DNA of 64,000 nucleotides, taken from assembly GCA_032622095.1 (NCBI GenBank), contig CP136063.1, positions 31,250,987-31,314,986 on the forward strand, read 5' to 3'. Source of the stretch: Siphonodentalium dalli (Eukaryota > Mollusca > Scaphopoda > Gadilida > Siphonodentaliidae). Position 1 is the stretch's first letter. Every line of letters starts with the position of its first letter. Position numbers and translations under genes: made by a program. Positions 10,891 to 24,200 of the stretch are shown here, one piece after another. The notes below the pieces were generated by a model that had not been told where the DNA came from, searched no databases, and saw only the letters and a program-made list of their open reading frames with translations.

Positions 10891-13648
10891 CAGCAATATA
10901 GTCAAGCAGCAGTTGTGACAAATCAGATACATAGTTGTCCCAGAACACAAACGTTTTCGATACTTTTCTGGCATGGTCTAGAAACTCGCCAAACTTTACG
11001 AACAGAGACTCTGTAGCTGACTGGAATTCAGTGACACTTTTTTGTAAGCTGTGCCTGCTATCATCGTTCAGTTCGCTGAACAAGTCCATCACAGTTTCTG
11101 CCTTTGCAACAATATTGTCCATTATGTGTGACTCAATTTGTTCTCCGTTGCAGCTAAGCCATTCCAGAAATGCCTTACACATTAACTGTCCGAATGCTTC
11201 GTGCATCAATTGATGTAAGCGAACGCCGTGGTTATACGAGTTTTCACACAAAATCCGATTGACCAGCCTCTACAGCAATGTACTCGAATCCACTTCCATG
11301 CATTATCTTGCCTATGTCACCCACGAAGTTGATGGCTCTGTCAATGCCTCCAAATTCAAACTCGTCGTTCTTAAATTCAGCCAGTTTCTCCATTTAATCA
11401 TCTGAGCCTTGCAGTATATCGCTTCTTCATATGTAACACACGGCCAATTCTGCCCTAGAGTCCTGAACAAATTCTGAAACTGTTTCATCATGGTATAGAT
11501 TGTTTTGAAATCAGCTGCTGAGCCTGGAATCATCGGACAGTATCCAATGTTAGTCTTGGTCACGTTAATTCGATTGGTGACACTCGTGTGATATACAGTC
11601 CAGCCAGGGACAGATGACGATTTACTAAACTCTACATAAAATATTTTCGTTGGAATTGTACGCAAGAGAACATAGTTTTTGTCAGTCGACCTCAATAATG
11701 TATATTCTGGGGAACACTGGTTGAACCAACTGATGCGCACATTTCCAATAAAATGTGCGGGGTCCGGTTGTTTCCCTCCAATGTTTGGGCTCAGACGCAA
11801 TTCCGGATTCTCTATGCTGGGCACCCATACTTGGGACGACGTCGAAAGAACCCCTGCTCGTATCAGCTACCTGATATAATAGTCTGGTCGATAAACTAAA
11901 AGTTAGGGTCAACCTAGAAAAAAGTTGGACTAAGTTGGTTTCTATTCCATTTTGAAGAGGAATATATCCTCTATAACATATCCAAAATCCGCTAAAATCC
12001 GCTTTGAGCATTTTTTGTAATACAAGATGGCGTCCATGAGGGCAGTTGCTATAGAAAAATCCTGAATTTCAATGGTAGGTGCGCCAACAAATACCAAATT
12101 AGTAATAAAATAAAATTCAAAACAATCCTTAGTCGTAAACCATATCGGTAGAATGTCTGTCCAAAATGGCCGCCAAAATGGACAAAATTGAATGAAATTT
12201 AAAATTTGCGGGAAATTGAATAGCTGGTTATACAAGAACGAACAGGCCGTCGAATTATACGAGGAAGAATGGTTTCAGAATATAAGGGGAGATATTAATA
12301 ATAGTATGTAAGAATTCTTTCTAATGTATCTCGCGAGAGAGCAACATAAAGCCAGGTCTCATACAACGATTGAGTGTGGACCTTTTGGGGCGCTAAGAAA
12401 TAAGAGAATAACGCAGTTTTATCTGTACTGTTTATCTTGAATCGTGTAATATATGTGTATTAAAACAGTTAAATGTGATCTAATAAGGATGTATTCATTG
12501 TGTAACCTTTTCTAGAAGCAGAAATATATGTAATGAAAACAGTCTCACGAATGTGACCGATAATCATTTATTTTTGAATCTACAACACACAGTCTGTAAA
12601 AATTCACTATTATAGAACAGTGTGAAAGCTATTCATATGGTACTAGGTAAAATGTGTAGAACCTATTGTCCGTGTCTTAAAATAGTAGTCAAAGTTGCCT
12701 CCGGTCAAGTGATTAAACACGAATATTTCACTTTTATCATAAAAATACATGGTGGTATACCATGAACGCAATTTATCAAAATACAAAGGATTACAATAGA
12801 CTATCTTCAATAAATTCTCAATAACCCAATTTGCCTATATAGTCCAGACGCCAGGAATTTGTTTTTAGATTCTGTTCAACCGGCCACCAAGAAAATTTCC
12901 GCCTATTGCATGTTGTGTGGAACTACATTGCGGTTCAAGTAAGGGTGGATGTAATTTCTGAAAGTGTTGCAAAATTTTTTTATTCATGGTTTTTGATTGA
13001 ATAAAGCTTAAAATAACCATAAACTGATATTTCAAACTACAGATGACACTTTATGTCATATTGGCATTATTTCCTTTAAAATGTTAGGAATAGAGATATT
13101 ATTTCACATCGCCACATATAAATACTATTTTCGAAAACAAATTATTTAAGTGCGTTTTTTTTGGGCAAATATTTGCTTTCGTTTCAATTTATTTCTGAAA
13201 CTGATAGCACACAGCTTGTAATTTCCCTAGTTAAATCCGAATGTTAAAGAGTAATAATTTTCTACGACAAGCTGGGAAGTCAAATTGCGAGAAAAAAAAC
13301 TCCGGATAATGCCTTGAATGACTATTTTTTGTAAAAAATATAAACCTCCCCCCTAAAATTAGAAAATTGTCATTTTTGGAAATTTTGATCATAAGACGCT
13401 TGTTATGTAATATCACAATGGAAATACACCAGTACCCGATCTTACCGTTGTCACAATGTCAACCGAGGGTCAAATTAGTACCGAGTTGTAGTTTTAAGCT
13501 AAACCTAGTGATTGCATATAAATATTCAAGACGGCCTCCATCATTCAATAAGTGAAATCAGACCATACGGATGTGATCATATTATATTTAGTTGCAGGAC
13601 ATAAAGCTCAAGTTTGAACAACTTCTGAATGTCTAAAAGTTCATACAG
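10891..13648. repeat. Second unit of the 2.76-kb tandem duplication
   Basis: Near-identical copy of 8130-10890. It holds the same broken frames (10883-11251, 11312-11824 and 11682-12011, minus) as 8122-8490, 8551-9063 and 8921-9250. The break inside the transposon frame at 10883 (codons end in DYIAAV instead of continuing AAKRDDN) marks the junction. Confidence 0.9.
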
Positions 13649-13889
13649 CAACTGAAAAAGTTAACTGCCATAGTTTTGTAAGGTGATATAATCCTGAGTT
13701 GTAAGAATTTACATTCACAACAAGCACTGAAATGGCAATATAATCATTTTGTTTTTTGTGAAAAATTTAATTTTTCGCCACTAAGTAAAACAACATGTGC
13801 AAATAGTAATTGGTAAGAAATAAAACTAGTTGGGTATGCTATAAACTTTTCTCATCGCTCACTTGTCAGTCACTCGTACAGTTATTGTC

Positions 13890-14970
13890 ACACAGTTATT
13901 GATCGCAGCCACATGCATCGGTGCATTGAACATCCTCTTTCCTACAACGGCAACGTCATGAACTGCAATCGGACTTGCATATGGTGAGTTCGAGAACGGC
14001 AGTCGGAGCTGGAGGGAGTGACATCATTTCCGGAACAAGGTGCCCATTATAATTATTAAGTATCCAGAAATTTGGGTCGTGGTAATGGCAGCAACAACAT
14101 TGGGAAAAGAGCATGAGTCCATATATACGTTCGATAGTTAACGCGTTTTGGGTGCGAATTGAATGAGTCCATGGTCGGTGGCAGTTTGTCCCTTCTCACG
14201 TTCTTCGTAGCGCAAGTCATCCAGGGATGTCGAATCACGGTTGGAATAAACCAAAGAAACAAGAGACACAAATGTTTCCCTCATATGGTTCGGAATGCGA
14301 GTCGGGTCCTCCCCCATCTGCGTAAACGCCGGGATCAGTTCTGGGTGATCTTTCAATGTTCTGAACCATTTCAATTTCCTAATAGAACTGAATGCGTTTG
14401 TCGAATAGCATCCGCTCAATTCATGAACTGTTGGAATAATCAGCGACATGTCCTTGCCCACAACCTTTGCACAATCATGCACTGGGATATATCGACGTCG
14501 TTTGCCATTACCAGTTAGGAAGAATAACTCGTATACCCAGTAGTACACAAAACATTGGGCACATCGCCAGAACGTCTGAGTCACCACTCCAAACAATGAA
14601 TATTTCAACTTGCAGTTCACTTGCTGCATGCCCCATGTACGAACATTCTTGAGTCAAGTTTCTTCGCGGTCGGACTCAAGATACAGAGACCAACCGCAAC
14701 CATCCTTTGATAAAAAACATTACTTTCTTTGAATCTGGAAATCCTCCCACAAGAAACACTTGCTGGCCATGCGGCAATAACAATGGTATCTTTAGGGACC
14801 AATTATTGGATAACAAGTTGACCATGTTTATTTTGTGAAGTTCTGTTCGAGTCATGCATTCCACTCATTTCCAAAGTTTGCAACGCAACTGAGGATTTTG
14901 AATGGGGCGTGATATAGAACCGGTCTAGAGCTGCAGACTGGCAACACAAATCCCGATATTTACCACAGTC
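13890..14970 (-). pseudogene. Type B copy 1: XPG-like nuclease region and Cys-rich tail
   Basis: Minus strand: MECMTRTELHKINMVNLLSNNWSL, a shifted GDSDVL-like motif, ELFFLTGNGKRRRYIPVHDCAK, VHELSGCYSTNAFSSIRKLKWFRTLKDHPELIPAF (the family motif SGCDST has become SGCYST), then KLPPTMDSFNSHPKRVNYRTYIWTHALFPM. Loss of the acidic residue in the GCDST motif and at least three frame breaks make this copy inactive. The tail near 13900-13990 keeps several cysteines. Confidence 0.7.
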
Positions 14971-14975
14971 CATAT

Positions 14976-17900
14976 TAGTCTGGTCGATAAAAGGTTTGAC
15001 CTAGAAAAAATTTGGACTAAGTTAGTTTGTATATCATTTTGAAGAGGAATATATCCTCCTTAACATATCCAAAATCCGCTAAAATCCGCTTTGAGCATTT
15101 TTTGTAATTCAAGATGGCGTCCAAGATGGCTGCCATTTTCATATAAGTCAGCTTGATGCAATTATAGTGAGAACATCTTGTCATATATATACACATGTAT
15201 ACATTTTTGTGACGCTAAGACATAACGCCACCTTTATGTGCCAAAATTGGAACTCCCCGTCCAAGATGGCCGCTAAAATGGCGACCGGAAGTGGATTTTT
15301 TACGTTTTTTTAATAATATCTTTAAGATAAGTGTCCGTGGTTTGGAACTGGTTGAGAATTTTGGCTTTATTTTGCATATAGCATGTTAACTGACAATTGG
15401 AGCAATGAAATATGCTGTTCGTGAGGTCCACACCCCTTCCGATCACTCAAAAAATCGATTTTACAAAACGCGGTATAACATTTCACAAAAGATCCCAAAG
15501 ATTCTAATCATATTTCATAAAGAAGTGGGAAGAGCTGTGCAATGTAACTGATCCATTCTATATCTTATTGATATTCGAATTCAAAGGTACCAACATTGTC
15601 ACTTTGGCTCAAAATGGCTGCCAATATGGCCACCAAAATATGGAAAATGGTAATTATTATCCCAGCGTGCCACGCAACCGCTTACAAGTTAGGGTGATGC
15701 ACACAGTTGACTAGTATGTCTTATATAGCTTGAGTACTAACATTTCTGATGCACCTTTGGTATTTTGTTACTATTTTAACCACTGAAATTACCAGAATTA
15801 TTCGAAATTTTCTGTCACAATCCTGATATCAAAATCGGCAAAAAATCGCTGTTCAGGTTTGAGCCATATTTTGAAAGTAAAATGGAAATATGTTTGGTAT
15901 CAAAGATGTTTATTGTTTTGATATGTGTTACATGTGTCACACTGAGTTATTTTAGACAAAATTACTCAAGATGGCTTCCAAAATGGCAACCAAGTTTGGT
16001 AAGCATTATTATATACATAAACATATGTGTATATACGTGGTGTATATGTATACATAATCAATTGTGACTCACGTGCTACTTAATCAACTAAATGTTCTAT
16101 TCTGATTGTCCCGGTACCCTACGAGTCATGACAAATTCATTTTGATGAATGCAATATGGATTTTGCCTAAAGCTTCCTTGTTTTTGAACGGAAATGGGCA
16201 GAACGTTGAAACCGAACTGAGATGGATCATATTAAGTGGCTATTCTGGTCCATTAGCATCAACATTGATCAACTTAATACAGTGTGTATGTCTGTTGATT
16301 GTCTGGTCATAGGCGATTTGAGTAGGTATACATGGAACTATTGTATTCACGAATGGTGTGAATAGTTATGCAATGTGTGACTATATGGTCATGGATGGGA
16401 TGTCCATAGTGAGATGTATATGTATATAAGGAGTAGCTGTATGCTGATGAACATGTTTACAATGAGTGGCTGTCTGGTCATTGAAGTGGTGTATGGTCAC
16501 AACGAGAGCAGCTACACTGTCCTGTATGTATACATGGAGTGATTGTGTGGTCAGTGGTGGGCTGTACATATGTACATTGGGTGGATGTATTGTCATGGGC
16601 GGGTGTATATGTATACACATGTTGGATGTATGGTAATGGATGGGTGTATGTATAAATAGGGTGTGGTTGTGTGGTTATGGGCAATGTGTATATGTGTACA
16701 TGGAATGACTGTACGGTCATTGTTGAAGTGTATATGCATACCTGGAGTACACTTTGATGGCCATTGGCGGCTAGTGTATATAGAGAGCAACCTCATGGTG
16801 ATGGATGGGATGTATATGTTAATATGTACTATTGTATTGTCTTTGGTGGTGTGTACAAGCATGCAGTAACTAGCTGAATACTCGTGGAGAGGGTGTATAT
16901 GTATACAGCGAGTGGCTGAATTGTCACGATTGAGCTGTATATGCAAGTCTGAAGTGTACGAATGGCCGTGTGTGCGGGGTATTGGTATATCTAGAAGGGT
17001 TGTATGGCCATTGGTGAGGTATATATACACACCTGGAGTGACGCTGTGTCATGGGTGAGGTGTATATGTATAGCATGAGTGACTACATGGCCATGGCACG
17101 GACAATGTGTATATATGTATATGGGGATTGACAGTATGACAAAATTAATGGTGGGGTGAATTGATATACAAGGAGTGACTATGATCACGAATGTGGTTTA
17201 TGCGTATACAGCGAGAAGCTGAAATGTCATGGGTCAGGTGTATATGCAAGTCTGGAGTGTATGAATGGCCGTATGCGCGGTACGAGACATTGATATATCT
17301 AGAAGGGCTGTAAGGCCACTTTTGTGAGGTTATATGTATATACCTAGAGTGACTCTATGGTTTTGGGTTGGGTGTATATGTATATCTTGAGTGGCTATAT
17401 GGCCATGGGTGTCGCAAATATGTATATATACAGGGAGTGAGACTGTATGACCACTGGTGAGGCAAATAGATATACAAGAAGTAATATATAACAATGGATG
17501 TAGCGAACAGGTATGGAGTGACTGTATGGTCATCGGTGAGGTGTATATGTATATATTTAGTGGCTGTATAGCTATGCATGTGGCAAATACATATACATGG
17601 AGTGACTGTATGGCCTATGGTTAGGCGAATAGGTATACAAGAGGTTACTTTGTGTTCATGTATGTAGTTGATATGTATACAGGTCATGTGATGTGTGGGA
17701 GTATACCTGGTGTGTCTGCAATGTTATTCACGGCTATATGACCATGCGTTGGTGTATGGGTAAACCCAATTGTGGCTGTATGGTAATGGGTGAGGTGTAT
17801 GTCCATACAGCGAGTGGCACATGGCCATTTACGTGGTATTCATGTGTGTATATATGGAGTGACTGCATGCTCATGTGTGATTTGTACTGGTGCACCTTTG

Positions 17901-19320
17901 TGTGACTATCACTTTCCACAATAACTCAAGGATATGTTAATCGATAGAGGTAATATCAGAGTGTTCTCCACATTAATTGCGTTTTATATGCAATGTGAAG
18001 AAAACGGTTTTCCTGACAATAGTTTATAAGTTAATCAATTTTGATGCTAATGGGCCAGAGTAGCCACACAATATGATACCTGTCAGTTCAGGTTCAACGT
18101 TCCGTCCGTTTCCGTAAAAAACATGGACATAATCCCAAAAGAGGTGTTCGTCAAAATTCATACTGCATCCCTTAAAATTAATTTGTCGTGCCCCATAAGG
18201 TTTTGGGACAACCATAATATAAGATTAAGTTGTCCATTGATTAAGTAGCATGTTTAATAACCAAGTGAGTCACAATTTGCTACCATTTCGGAACAGCCTA
18301 GAATAATGTTCGGAATATAAACTTTTTACTAAATTTGGTTGCCATTTTGCATGTAATCTTGAGTAATATTGTCTAAAACACCACACTATGTCATATTTAA
18401 GGCATATCAAAATAAAAAGAACCTTTGATACTAAAGGTAGTGATTTTTTGCCGAGTTTGATGTTGTTTGTGATAGAAAAATCCCATAATTCTGGTGATTT
18501 CAGAATGGTAAATAGTAAAAATTAATCAAGGTGCATAAGAAATGTTGGTATTCAATGTATATAATACGGAATAGTCATTTGTGTACATCACCATAACTTG
18601 TAAGCGGTTGCATGGCACGTTGGGATAATAATTAACATTTTTCCATATTTTGGTGGCCATTTTGACAGCCATTTTGAGCCAAAGTGACAATTTTGGTACC
18701 ATTGAGTTCGAATATCAATAAGATATAGAATGGATCACTTACATTGCACAGTTCTTCCCACTTCTTGTTGAAATGTGACCAGAATCACAAAGGGGATCTT
18801 TTGTAAAATGTTATACCGCGTTTTGTAAAATCGAATTTTTGAGTGATCGGAAGGGTGTGGACCCCCACGAACAGCATATTTCATTGCTCCAATGGTCAGT
18901 TAACATGATATATACAAAATAAAGTCACAATTCTCAACCAGTTCAAGACCTCAGAAACTTATCTTAAAAGTATTAGTAAAAACGTATTAATTCCACTTCC
19001 GGTCGCCATTTTGGCGGCCATCTTAGACGGGAAGTTTCAATTTTGGCACATAAAGATGGCGTTATGTCATAGCTTCACAAAAATGTATACAAGTGTATAC
19101 ATATGACAAGATGTTCTCACTATAATTGCATCGAGCTGACTTATTGGAAATGGCAGCCATCTTGGACGCCATCTTGAATTACAAAAATTGCTCATAGCGG
19201 ATTTTAGCGGATTTTGGATATGTTATAGAGGAGAGCTTCCTCTCCAAAATGATATAAAAACCAACTTAGTCCAAATTTTTTCTAGGTTGACCCTAAAATT
19301 TGAGTTTATCGACCAGACTA
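14976..19320. mobile_element. FB1: 4.3-kb foldback element with about 1.3-kb inverted arms and a minisatellite core
   Basis: Termini are TAGTCTGGTCGATAAA at 14976 and its reverse complement ending at 19320. Left arm 14976 to about 16315 and right arm about 18020 to 19320 are imperfect reverse complements throughout (shared blocks with AAAATCCGCTTTGAGC, AAGATGGCGTCC, CACCCTTCCGATCACTC, TCTGGTCCATTAGCATCAA). Flanks show a 3-bp duplication TAT (14973-14975 and 19321-19323). The uninterrupted site in the sister copy near 30048 reads CAGTCCATATTTATGG, which fits precise insertion. The core (16320-17915) is a degenerate minisatellite. Its termini begin TAGTC, as do those of the A/B transposons, and both make 3-bp duplications, so it may be mobilised by them (inference). 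Confidence 0.85.
16320..17915. repeat. Degenerate GTGTATATGTATAC minisatellite, core of FB1
   Basis: Repeating units of roughly 60-75 bp contain GGAGTGACTGTATGGTCAT, GGGTGAGGTGTATATGTATA and variants. All long open frames here (16381-17687, minus, rich in HIHPT) are translations of the repeat and not genes. Confidence 0.8.
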
Positions 19321-21250
19321 TATTGATGGATTGTTTTATGGCCATAACATGCCAAACTTCAGAGAAAGGCTGACATGTGTCTTTCGGAAAAACGACAAAT
19401 GCTATATGCAGTTTCTTCTCGAACATTAGTCTCGACGCCGCTACATTGGCCCCACAGGGAGTAGTTTACATGTTTACACATGAAATCCAGAGGAATCATT
19501 TCTGCTGGTGTCCCAATTTCATGCAACACATTATCATGGTCAATTAGATGCGGCGGTTCAATGTGTTCTTCGTTGCAACTAAGCCAGTCTAAAACGACTT
19601 CCACCTCAACTGTCCAAATGTTTTGTTCATCAGCTTATGCAAACGAACTCCACGGTTATACGACTTTCCGCATACAATCCGGTTTACATTGGCGCCACCA
19701 TGCACCCAGCTTCTATAACAATGTCTTCGAAGCCACTTCATAGCTCTGTACATCCCTACCATCGTCGTTATCAAATTCATCAGGGTTCCTCCATTCAATC
19801 ATATGAGCCTTGCAGTATGTTGCTTCGTCGTATGCTACATAAGACCAATTATGTCCTAGAGTCCTGAACAAATTCTGGAATCGTTTCGTCGTTGTATATA
19901 CTGTTTCAAAATCAGTCGCTGAACCAGGAACCATCGGACAACATCCAATGTTAGTCTTCGTCACATTGATTCGATTAGTGACACTAGCATGATATACACT
20001 CCAGCCAGGAACATATCCCGATTTACCTCTCTCAAAATGTACATCGAATAACTTAGTCGGTATTGTGTAAGAGAACATAGCTTTTGTCTCATGTATGCAT
20101 GTTCTTTGGAACACACGTTGAACCAACGGATGCGCATTTTCCAGTTAGATGCACTGGGCCCGGTTGCTTCCCTCTGAGATTAGGACGCACACGAATAGTA
20201 TTATCAAATGAAATATGGGTTTCTGGTTGGCGTTCATCCTTCTTTGGAATCACACCGAAGCAAACCTACTGAGATCAGCTGCCTGATATAACACCATATT
20301 CACCACGTCGTGGTTATATCCACCTACAGATGCTGTCGCTGCCCCATATGTCATATTGGTTGGCACTGTCAATCCGTCTCTCTCAATTTGTTCAAAACAT
20401 GTGTAGTACTGGACGATAACTGCAGTTCCTTGAGCATAGCCCTGGTGTTTGATGCGACATTGATGGCATTCTGTATATTAAGGGATTTACTGATCGCGAG
20501 TTCAGGTTTAGTCCGTGATTTATCAATAAAACACACTTTATCAGAGTAATTCAGTTCAATCTTTTCCTTCAGTTTCTGTGTAGTGTAGACCTTGCTACAC
20601 TTCGGTTTGCCTATTTGTCATAATATGTCCAGGAACTTTGATAGTAGATGACCCATATCATATGTGACACCTTTTTCAAAGTCCGGGAGAATACACCCAT
20701 CAAATGTTCGAGTGCAACACCGTGTGGGGTAATCGTGTTACTGGAGGTGGTGGTCTCCAGCAGATATTTACTATGACACAACCTGTGATGTCTTGCATCA
20801 AGTGCTATCAACTTCGAAAAGTCAAACCCAACACGCCGTTGCATCATGTCATCCTCCTTTTCCTTCGCACATCGTTCGGTAGTTTCGCAAGATGTAAATG
20901 TACTGACCCGAACTAATGTCTTTACTCCCAAGTGAGACAACTTTGAGCATATAAGACATCTAGTTTTGAAGTCGAAATATTCTCTTGTAACTTGTGGATT
21001 TGTCTGATCAACAGTCGTGGATGTGGGCTGTTTGACTAATCTGAGATCCGAAGAACTTGTGAAACTGGAGATTGGAGAAACAACTCTTATGCAAACTTAT
21101 GTTGAGATCTTTAAGGTCAATTCCATATTCTTCATATGATGATCGACGAACACCCAGAGCAACTGAAAACGATTCCAAACAAGAATCGGAAGCTTTTCAC
21201 AGATTCTCGTCTTTTAATTTCTGACATACTAAACACCGTTTGAAATTCAA
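19321..21250 (-). pseudogene. Type B copy 1: transposase-like core and N-terminal zinc-binding region
   Basis: Minus strand 5' to 3': LVRVSTFTSCETTERC, RRVGFDFSKLIALDARHHRLCHSKYL (20611-20940), KLKEKIELNYSDKVCFIDKS (about 20490-20580), VPGWSVYHASVTNRINVTKTNIGCCPMVPGSATDF and YDEATYCKAHMIEWRN (19713-20126), VCGKSYNRGVRLHKLMNKTFGQL, LDWLSCNEEHIEP, PLDFMCKHVNYSLWG and WHVMAIKQSIN. Same order as copy 2 at 30052-32036. It is split by frameshifts and finally by FB1 just after the KQSIN block. Confidence 0.75.
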
Positions 21251-21539
21251 CGAAAGCCTATTCAACGCTTGGGGTCTTCCGTTTTATGGAATATGTTCGC
21301 AAATTAGTCGTTTATATTTCATGTTATATATGCAACTCTGTGTCTGCAAGTGAGGTTATGTTGAAGGTTTTCGAAAAAAACCGTGGCCTTGTGTATATTC
21401 ACTTTTGTTCAGAAGGATAGATAGATATATCACACCCGTGTAGACTAACTTGTGTAGATTTTCTTTTGTTCTGACGAAAGAATATATTTATATGCAGGTA
21501 ACTCTTGTAGACGATGCACGACTGCTCACACGCGCAAAT

Positions 21540-22870
21540 GTTTACTGGCACATATCACATTGATACGGCTGATCTCATGTGTGGATAACCATATGTCTCG
21601 TCAGAGAAATGATTGCTGTGAATGATTTCTCGTACATATCACATTGATACGAGCGATACCCCGTGTTGACCCTCTTGTGTGTAGTCAGGTGACTTGAGTT
21701 AGTAAATGATTTATCGTACACATCACATTCATACAGGCGATCCCCATGCAGTATGCATTCTCTTATATTTCGTCAGGTGACTCGACTGAGTGAATGATTG
21801 ATCGCACAAATCACATTGCTATGGGCGATCCCCAGTGTGGATCATCTTAAATATGGCCAAGTTACTCGACTCAGTATATGATCTATCGCACACATCACAC
21901 TGATATGGGCGATCCTCCGTGTGTGTGAATCCTCCTATGTCTCGCCAGGCCACACAACTGAGAAAATAATTTCTCGCACACATCACATTGATGCGGGCGA
22001 TCCCCCGTGTGAATCATCTTATGTCATGTCAGGTGACTCGATCCATTAAATGATTTCTCGCACACATTGCATTGATACGGGCGATCCCCGGTATGGATCC
22101 TCTTGTGTTCCGTCAGGTTACTCGAGCCAGTAAATGATTTATCGCATATATCACATTGATATGGGCGATCCTCGGTGTGAATCCTCCGATGTCTCGTCAA
22201 GGAATCCGACTGAGTAAATTATTTAACGCATACATCACATTGATACGGGCAATCCCCGGTATGGATCCTCTTGTGTTCAGTCGGGTCCGCGAGCGAGTAA
22301 ATGATTTATCGCACACATCACATTGATACGGGCTATCCCACCGTGTGGGTCCTCTTATGTTTCGTCAGGTCACCCGACTGAGTAAATGATTTACCACACG
22401 CATCACATTTATACGGACGATCTCCGGTGTGGATCTTCTTATGGGTCGTCAGGCTAAACAGCCGAGTATATGATTTCTCGCACAAATCACATTGATACGG
22501 GCGATCCCCAGTGTGGATCTTCATAAGTGAAGCCAAATGACCCGAGTGAGTAAATGCTTTCTCACACACATCACATTGATACGGGCGAATACCCGCGTGG
22601 GTCATCTTATGTGAAGTCAGGTTACCCAACACAGCAACTGATTTATCGCACACATCACACTGATACGGACGATCTTCGGTATGAATCATCTTATGTCTCG
22701 TCAGGTGACTGGACTCAGTAAATGATTTCTCGCACACACCACATTGATGGGGGCGATCTCCGGTATGGACCCTCTTATGTCTCGTCAGGTGACTCGACTA
22801 AGTAAATGATTTTTCGCACATATCGCATTGATGCGGGCGGTCACCCGCGTGGATCCTCTTATGTAATTTG
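21540..22870 (-). pseudogene. C2H2 zinc-finger pseudogene, about 15 fingers
   Basis: Finger units (CDVCEKSFT then [12 protein letters not shown]) recur every 84 bp across the block on the minus strand. Only 22333-22737 stays open (five fingers). It is bounded by a TAG in the upstream finger (KSFT then stop at about 22800) and a one-base insertion near 22330 (HTVG then stop). Other fingers toward 21540 carry small indels, one extra GTGT in a linker near 21910 and stops. A Cys to Gly change is also seen (QCGVCEKSF). Formerly a nuclear DNA-binding protein; now non-functional. Confidence 0.85.
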
Positions 22871-23632
22871 GACCCCACGAATAAAAGTACTTTTACAGCT
22901 GTGAATGGCTTTAAATTCGTTGGTATAAATTTTCGTGGTTCAGCCATTTATGACTTTTTCGTGGGTTCGTAAATTCGTGGTTCCGCCGGTGCTAAACGTC
23001 ACCTCCAAATCACCAATAACAACAATCAGATCGAACTGATAGAAGTGTAGACACCTCGACGAGCCGTAGGTAATTGCGCATCCGCACCGCAGGCGTAATT
23101 AGCACGTCCCGTGTATAAGCTTTTGTTGCCGGCTATCGAGAATATTAACGACGGGATTGTATTACTTAACTTAAGCATACACAAGCTAGATGAAAGTACA
23201 CGCTTAATTCTCAACACAATCAGTGTGAGACTGGGGATTATTTACCGAAGCCAACATCGATCTATTAGTCTGCATCATATGAAATACAACCCCAAATGGT
23301 CAACTGCATAATGCAAATATGTCTCTCAAAGCTGGTTACAAGGTGGTAAGATTGATTTTCGTCCTCCTACAACTCCTTGGTTTACCTGATCCGAACCATG
23401 GTTCGGATCATGTTACTGCTCTACTTATGCAAGTAGCTAACGATTATGTTGACAACAAACTCGGCTCCAATTCCTGTCAAAAATCTTTTCGTGGGGTTTT
23501 TAATTTCGTGGTTAGCAGCAACCACGAAAACCACGAAAATTGGACCCCCACGAATAAAAGTACTTTTACAGCTGTGAATGGCTTTAAATTCGTTGGTATC
23601 AATTTTCGTGGTTCAGCCATTTATCACATTTC
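22866..23632. repeat. Pair of about 90-bp direct repeats (CACGAATAAAAGTAC type) around 580 bp
   Basis: GGACCCCACGAATAAAAGTAC to CAGCCATTTAT at 22867-22955 recurs at 23540-23630. Between them lie TTCGTGG/CCACGAA motifs in both orientations (about 23483-23540). A perfect 22-bp palindrome GATCCGAACC/GGTTCGGATC is at 23388-23409. It probably represents copies of one MITE or Helitron-end family; class not determined. Confidence 0.55.
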
Positions 23633-23714
23633 CCAATCAATCTTGTTGTCTTCAAGATTGTGTTGTGATATCCCTCCCTGCATGAGGCACACCCAAACCA
23701 TACGCCGTAGGTCG

Positions 23715-24200
23715 TAGTCATCATCATCATCATCATCATCATCAGTGCTGTTATCGTCGTAGTCATTATCATCGGTATCATCGTAGTCATTATCATAATC
23801 ATCGAGGTTGTCGGCGTAATCATCATCATCATCATTTCATCATCGATATTGTGTTCGCAGTCATCATTCTCACTGTTCGTTATCATCATTGTTGTTCGTC
23901 GTCATAATCATCGTCGTCGTTGTCATCATCTCCGCTATTGGCAGAGATACGGGCCATAATCTCCGTTATCGCAACATCATCTATATTTTACTTCGACGAC
24001 GACAGCAGTGATGATCATGACACGACTAAGACAGCGATGGCAATGATGACAACGACGACAGCGATGATGACACGACGACGACAGCAATGATGATGACACG
24101 ACGACGACATCAGCTATGTTGATGATGACCTCGACGAAGAGAGCGATTATGATAATGATTACAACGACGATAAAGATGATGGTGACTAAAACAACATTTA
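23715..24200. repeat. ATC/GAC microsatellite and minisatellite tract
   Basis: TCATCATCATC runs at 23718-23745 and 23815-23850, then GACGACGACAGCAATGATGA units to 24180. Open frames across it (for example 23599-23889, minus, Met/Thr-rich) are translations of the repeat. Confidence 0.85.

Larger units (their letters stand above)
12840..21250 (-). mobile_element. Type B transposon copy 1 (Academ-like), interrupted by FB1
   Basis: 3' terminus TAGTCCAGACGCCA at 12840; gene on the minus strand. The Cys-rich tail and XPG-like region lie at 13890-14970. The 4.3-kb FB1 element interrupts at 14976-19320, and the core and N-terminal region continue at 19321-21250. The 5' end is truncated at about 21250, inside the codons for the first zinc-binding motif, compared with the full copy at 27893-33301. 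Multiple frameshifts are present. Confidence 0.75.

Noticed and set aside
16381..17687. Thr/His/Pro-rich minus-strand frames as a mucin-like or repeat protein
   Set aside because: They are translations of the FB1 core minisatellite, overlapping in three frames.
22866..23632. LTR retrotransposon flanked by 90-bp LTRs
   Set aside because: Repeats do not begin TG or end CA, and the interior has no primer-binding site or coding region.
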